From positions 1-8,570 of the forward strand of contig CAYIEH010000025.1 of NCBI GenBank assembly GCA_964362385.1: a stretch of 8,570 nt of DNA, written 5' to 3'. The stretch comes from CAYIEH01 sp964362385 (lineage in GTDB: Bacteria > Patescibacteriota > Minisyncoccia > UBA6257 > UBA9933). A model generated the notes under the pieces. The model had not been told where the DNA came from and made no database searches. It worked only from the letters and a program-made list of their open reading frames with translations. The position numbers and the translations under genes are program-made. Shown here piece by piece: positions 6,271 through 8,570 of the stretch. Within the stretch, counting starts at the first letter, position 1; each line of letters opens with the position of its first letter.

Positions 6271-7170
6271 GATTACAAACGAACACTCTTTTATATTTTT
6301 TGTTTTTAAGTAGCGAAGAAAGGGTTTGAGTAGTTGGTTTGGTATTTTCTTTTCAATCCCGATAGTGAAGGCAATAATTCCAAACACCTGATCTTTTGAG
6401 ACTGTGTTATCAAAAATTGCTCTGCCTATCATTCCCCTGAATTTTTTAATTAGCTTTGGGGGCAGTTTTGGTTTTCCTTTAATAATGTTAACGCCTGTTA
6501 TTCTAAGAGCGCGATTTTTTGTTGAATATCGCTTCGTTTTCTGGCGGTTAACATTAAATCCATTCTCTTTAAGCAGCTTAGTTGCTTCGGATTCAAGTTG
6601 TTTTGGCAGAGGTTTTCGGGACGTAAAAATCAAGTCATCCACATACCTGGTGTATTTTATTCCTTTGACGCTGTATCGGAATATACTATCCAGACGCAGA
6701 TTACTTAATAGTATATTAAACAGGGGTAAGGAAGTCGGCGCGCCTTGCGGTAAATGGCCGCGAAAAGTAGTCAGCTTCGTTAGAATTCTTGCCATTTCCA
6801 CAGTTGCGCCTAAACTTTTGTATAGCTGGTATATTTGTTTGCGCGTAACTGATGGGTACGCATTCTTTATGTCCAAACGAAGCATATATTTACTGCTTTT
6901 GTGCTCCAACGCATTGGTTCTGATAGACTTTTTGCGCACGCCGCCATGGACACATTTTGGATGTTGGAAATTAAAAAATCCGTCTAATAATTTTCTTTGG
7001 AGAGATTTAAGCTCTTTTAGCGGTTCTTCTACGCAACGCCTTTTATTCCCCTTTTTCCTGTACCAAACCCTATAAAGATTTCCCTTTCTATTTATTAGGT
7101 CAGAAAGGAGGGTTGGACTGAAATCAAGCCGCTTAGAAATAAAATCTATTACTTCTTGGCTGTAATTCAT
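6253..7170 (-). CDS. Retron reverse transcriptase
   Basis: A 305-residue reverse transcriptase that should copy part of the adjacent ncRNA into msDNA, a branched RNA-DNA hybrid. Seen in order: HGGVRKKSIRTNALEH with the retron-specific NAxxH (N86-H90); palm aspartate D100 in LRLDIKNAYPSV; PQGAPTS (141-147); catalytic YVDD (176-179, where retrons more often have YADD); and ITG (224-226), the VTG-like motif that marks retron RTs. The length is typical of a stand-alone retron RT, with no fused effector or maturase/endonuclease domain. ATG 7170 is chosen because AAAGGAGG lies four nt upstream; a TTG at 7191 would place that Shine-Dalgarno inside the gene. The RT follows its ncRNA on the same strand and ends in a terminator that includes its stop codon. 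It is the only gene here with a strong Shine-Dalgarno. Confidence 0.94.
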   Translation of the reverse strand: MNYSQEVIDFISKRLDFSPTLLSDLINRKGNLYRVWYRKKGNKRRCVEEPLKELKSLQRKLLDGFFNFQHPKCVHGGVRKKSIRTNALEHKSSKYMLRLDIKNAYPSVTRKQIYQLYKSLGATVEMARILTKLTTFRGHLPQGAPTSLPLFNILLSNLRLDSIFRYSVKGIKYTRYVDDLIFTSRKPLPKQLESEATKLLKENGFNVNRQKTKRYSTKNRALRITGVNIIKGKPKLPPKLIKKFRGMIGRAIFDNTVSKDQVFGIIAFTIGIEKKIPNQLLKPFLRYLKTKNIKECSFVINTEPI

Positions 7171-7174
7171 GCAT

Positions 7175-7182
7175 CCTCCTTT
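7175..7182 (-). promoter_or_regulatory. Strong Shine-Dalgarno of the retron RT
   Basis: AAAGGAGG on the minus strand, four nt before ATG 7170, fixes the RT start. No other start codon in the window has such a sequence at working distance. Confidence 0.9.
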
Positions 7183-7209
7183 CTGAAACAAAATTTATAT
7201 AAAAAGAAA

Positions 7210-7450
7210 CATAAGGCAGGCTTTCAGAGACGATAAAAACCTTGACGCGTTTAAAAGAGATTTAAGAAGAGAGCTTATTTTGATCGCGTGAGTGTCCCTT
7301 GGGGCGCGGAAGCGGGCAAAATAAGCGGTTTTCAATCTCTGTAAAGCGCGTAGACGTGCCTGTGATTTAGATACTCAAATCTCAACCCCGTCAGTTGCTG
7401 AAAGGGCAATAACCCAGTTGCTGGATTATTTAGATTAAGCCTGCCTTATG
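7210..7450 (-). ncRNA. Retron ncRNA (msr-msd), 241 nt
   Basis: Read from 7450 down to 7210. It is closed by perfect 14-nt arms CATAAGGCAGGCTT (a1, 7450-7437) and AAGCCTGCCTTATG (a2, 7223-7210). After a1 come msr hairpins. SL1 (7430-7408) has a 10-bp stem with one G-U pair. SL2 (7407-7385) has CCCU/GGGG and UCAG/CUGA stems. Both carry the same CAGCAACUG tip with a CAA loop. SL3 (7381-7364) pairs GATTTG with TAAATC. The long imperfect msd stem follows (7351-7245), then a single-stranded stretch leading to a2. The 3' end is 39 nt before the RT start, in the classical msr-msd-RT order. No open frame of note lies inside. The RT should prime from a 2'-OH guanosine in msr and copy msd; the exact branch G is unclear, because no G occurs between RNA nt 12 and 29. 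Confidence 0.88.
7210..7450. repeat. 14-bp perfect inverted repeat: retron a1/a2 arms
   Basis: The sequence at 7210-7223 is the exact reverse complement of 7437-7450, 213 nt apart. Pairing breaks just inside (T/T) and is patchy outside. Such arms close the retron ncRNA and set where reverse transcription starts. A transposon inverted repeat is unlikely because no transposase lies between the arms and the enclosed RNA is highly structured. Confidence 0.9.
7245..7351 (-). other. Predicted msd long hairpin (template of the msDNA)
   Basis: From the base to the tip on the minus strand: ACGCG/CGCGT (7351-7347 with 7249-7245), TTTA/TAAA (7345-7342 with 7253-7250), AGAGAT/ATCTCT (7340-7335 with 7261-7256), a perfect 10-bp GCTTATTTTG/CAAAATAAGC (7326-7317 with 7282-7273), CGCG/CGCG (7308-7305 with 7288-7285), and a CCC-CAA-GGG tip (7304-7296). 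The successive helices are separated by small bulges, as expected of an msDNA stem. The DNA product might extend nearer to a2; its exact ends cannot be read from sequence. Confidence 0.75.
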
Positions 7451-7480
7451 CTTAACTTATTTTTAAAAAATTCTGTTTAT

Positions 7481-7509
7481 ATATTATAATGTATTGTTTG
7501 AGTTGTCAA
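7481..7509 (-). promoter_or_regulatory. Consensus promoter of the retron ncRNA-RT operon
   Basis: A perfect -35 TTGACA (7509-7504). The -10 is either TATAAT (7488-7483, spacer 15) or the overlapping TAATAT (7486-7481, spacer 17). Transcription should begin near 7474, about 24 nt before the a1 arm, and run through the ncRNA and RT to the terminator at 6229-6270. This is the best -35/-10 pair in the window. Confidence 0.8.
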
Positions 7510-7522
7510 ATTTGTTTCCATT

Positions 7523-7555
7523 AAAATAGGCGGGTTGATGTAATCGCGTCGCCTA
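7523..7555 (-). terminator. Weak possible terminator between the truncated gene and the retron promoter
   Basis: On the minus strand TAGGCG (7555-7550) pairs with CGCCTA (7532-7527), followed by TTTTAAT. The stem is only 6 bp with a 17-nt loop, so it is a weak candidate for separating upstream transcripts from the retron. Confidence 0.3.
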
Positions 7556-7577
7556 AATCTGTTACCTGTTTACTTAT

Positions 7578-7604
7578 CTTTTAACACACACTAAAATTTG
7601 TCAA
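7578..7604 (-). promoter_or_regulatory. Promoter-like sequence inside the 3' end of the truncated gene
   Basis: TTGACA (7604-7599), a 15-bp spacer, then TGTTAAAAG with hexamer TAAAAG (7583-7578). It overlaps the last codons and stop of the 60-aa frame. No gene starts within leaderless distance, so it may be a relic of a lost gene or a second retron promoter. Confidence 0.4.
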
Positions 7605-7763
7605 TCCCACAGTGGAGCACTTTTCAATAATTATCGGCGCGTGGTTGAATTCGCGGTTGACTAAATAGCCCAAGCCGAAGCTTAAAGAACTTATCAGAAA
7701 TATCAATAAAAAAAGGATAATATTACGTTTATGATTTATTATCCACTCTTTGATTTGATTCAT
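7581..7763 (-). pseudogene. Single-pass membrane protein, probably 3' truncated (60 aa)
   Basis: Sixty residues: a basic N-terminus (MNQIKEWIINHKRN), one membrane segment (about residues 15-34, IILFLLIFLISSLSFGLGYL), then VNREFNHAPIIIEKCS and an abrupt tail TVGLTNFSVC. From memory, Patescibacteria have proteins with this type of anchor and a PIIIEK stretch followed by a small Cys-containing domain; here that domain is missing. The tail also coincides with a consensus-like TTGACA element, as though the reading frame runs into unrelated DNA. I therefore infer a truncated gene, perhaps broken when the retron arrived, but an intact small membrane protein is possible. It could also be considered a retron partner, being on the same strand upstream, though a promoter and weak terminator separate them. 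No Shine-Dalgarno precedes ATG 7763. Confidence 0.5.
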
Positions 7764-7773
7764 ATTTTCAACC

Positions 7774-7799
7774 GCTAATCGCTATTAGCTAGTCGCTAA
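7774..7799. repeat. Three-armed short intergenic repeat
   Basis: GCTAA (7774-7778), TTAGC (7785-7789) and GCTAA (7795-7799): the middle arm can pair with either flank, giving two mutually exclusive small hairpins in the 41-nt gap between the exonuclease and the truncated gene. The stems are short. It may be spacer DNA or a switch-like element; nothing shows function. Confidence 0.4.
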
Positions 7800-7804
7800 T
7801 AACT

Positions 7805-8533
7805 TTACAGATTAAAGTACTTGTTCCACTTTTCATAAAGTTCTTTTGTGGCTATCAAATCTCCGACATTATATTTTGCTATTTCTAAAAACTTTTTTTC
7901 TTTAAACAGCCTTCCGACGTCATCGCCCGTGATACCTTCGCTTTTCGGGCTTTTTATGCCGAAGACATTGCTCCACAGATGCAGACTCCCCTTTCTTCTG
8001 ACAGTTCCGTAAAATGTCAGCTGGTCGGCCAAATCTATGTGTCTGCTGTTAAAATCTTGCTGATATAAATATCTGCCTTTCATTAAATTTTTTGTCGGCT
8101 TAATGTCGTATACGGCGGACCTGACCATAAGAAAAGGAACGTCAAAAATTCTGCCGCTAAAGCTTATAAAATCCTGATATTCTTTGGCTCCTTGCCAAAA
8201 ATTTTCCAGCATTTCCTTTTCGTTCATCTGTTTGAATTTTATGTTTCCCTCGCTGAATTCTTTAATATTTTCTCCGGGAGCCTGAAAATACACCGCCCCC
8301 TGATTTTTATCATAATCAAAAACGCCGATTACTATAATTTCTCCGGTGAGCGGCGAAAATCCAAGGCCGTCTTTAAGTTCCCGCAGCGCTTCCTGATAAT
8401 CAGCGTCGCTTGTGGATTCTTTTTTAATCCAGCGGGTTAAACTATCCTTGGTTGTTTCATCAAGAGATTCAAAATCAACGCCGATTGTTTCTATATCAAA
8501 AATAAGTTTTTGCGGGCCAATTGAAGTTGACAT
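7805..8533 (-). CDS. DEDDy 3'-5' exonuclease (RNase H-like fold)
   Basis: A 242-residue protein with the DEDDy exonuclease set: ExoI D13 and E15 in IFDIET, ExoII D131 in SFSGRIFDVPFL, and ExoIII Y221-x3-D225 in YNVGDLIATKELY. An HIDLAD segment (165-170) is typical of the stand-alone PolB-exonuclease-like group (RNase_H_2 / DNA_pol_B_exo2). It should remove nucleotides from 3' ends of DNA or RNA with two metal ions, in the cytoplasm. No polymerase domain is fused, so it may be a repair or processing nuclease, or proofread in trans. The start ATG 8533 follows a TATAAT box ending at 8541, seven nt away, implying a leaderless message. The 60-aa membrane protein gene follows 41 nt downstream on the same strand and may share its transcript. 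Confidence 0.88.
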   Translation of the reverse strand: MSTSIGPQKLIFDIETIGVDFESLDETTKDSLTRWIKKESTSDADYQEALRELKDGLGFSPLTGEIIVIGVFDYDKNQGAVYFQAPGENIKEFSEGNIKFKQMNEKEMLENFWQGAKEYQDFISFSGRIFDVPFLMVRSAVYDIKPTKNLMKGRYLYQQDFNSRHIDLADQLTFYGTVRRKGSLHLWSNVFGIKSPKSEGITGDDVGRLFKEKKFLEIAKYNVGDLIATKELYEKWNKYFNL

Positions 8534-8540
8534 AGATTTA

Positions 8541-8546
8541 ATTATA
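8541..8546 (-). promoter_or_regulatory. -10 box of the DEDDy exonuclease gene
   Basis: A perfect TATAAT on the minus strand, seven nt before ATG 8533. No convincing -35 is visible within the window. The expected transcript start falls at the ATG, suggesting a leaderless mRNA. Confidence 0.6.
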
Positions 8547-8570
8547 GATTAAAATTTACAAAAAGCGAAG

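Noticed and set aside
6404..7075. A 223-codon plus-strand open frame opposite the RT gene
   Set aside because: It is antisense to the RT, whose frame carries every expected catalytic and retron motif. The antisense product has no recognisable domain.
7171..7191. TTG start at 7191 giving the RT seven extra residues
   Set aside because: The extra codons are the Shine-Dalgarno AAAGGAGG itself, which lies four nt before ATG 7170.
6253..7450. Diversity-generating retroelement or group II intron
   Set aside because: The RT has the ordinary QG motif and retron NAxxH and ITG. There is no template/variable repeat pair or Avd gene, no maturase or endonuclease domain, and the flanking RNA is closed by a1/a2 arms rather than an intron domain V-type end.
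7210..7450. Insertion sequence terminal inverted repeats
   Set aside because: The arms enclose a structured non-coding stretch with no transposase; the layout matches retron a1/a2.
7477..7521. A 14-codon minus-strand frame (start METNLTT) before the retron ncRNA
   Set aside because: It is very short, lacks a Shine-Dalgarno, and runs through the retron promoter, whose -35 and -10 boxes explain the sequence better.

Overview
The window looks like chromosomal DNA of a Candidate Phyla Radiation (Patescibacteria, probably Parcubacteria-type) bacterium. This is inference: the DNA is AT-rich, genes are compact with small gaps or a 4-nt ATGA overlap, most starts lack a Shine-Dalgarno sequence, several genes have a -10 box only 5-7 nt before the ATG (leaderless mRNAs), and the gene mix (M29 aminopeptidase, EnvC-like M23 peptidase, small lineage-specific proteins) fits. 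No tRNA, rRNA, CRISPR array or transposase was seen.

Positions 1-5331 (plus strand) hold the C-terminus of a MurG-like glycosyltransferase, an M29 metallo-aminopeptidase, a Cas4/RecB-like PD-(D/E)XK nuclease with four cysteines, a 68-aa orphan protein, glutamyl-tRNA synthetase (gltX), a secreted coiled-coil M23 peptidase overlapping gltX, and a previously unlisted 56-aa hydrophobic peptide. Extended -10 promoters abut the starts of the 68-aa gene, gltX and the 56-aa gene.

Positions 5332-5451 hold two strong hairpins. They are followed by a second PD-(D/E)XK nuclease (5452-6225) carrying a possible zinc-finger insertion. This gene converges on a minus-strand cassette across a terminator.

Positions 6229-7509 (minus strand) are the centre of interest: a compact, apparently complete retron. 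A consensus promoter (7481-7509) drives a structured 241-nt ncRNA (7210-7450) closed by a perfect 14-bp a1/a2 inverted repeat. Next come a strong Shine-Dalgarno sequence and a 305-aa reverse transcriptase with the retron marks NAxxH (NALEH) and VTG-like (ITG), catalytic YVDD, and finally an intrinsic terminator that contains the RT stop codon. No effector gene lies in the cassette. The RT is the only gene here with a strong Shine-Dalgarno sequence, which suggests acquisition from outside.

Positions 7510-8570 (minus strand) hold an apparently truncated 60-aa single-pass membrane protein gene beside the retron promoter, a small three-armed intergenic repeat, and a DEDDy 3'-5' exonuclease with another leaderless-type promoter.
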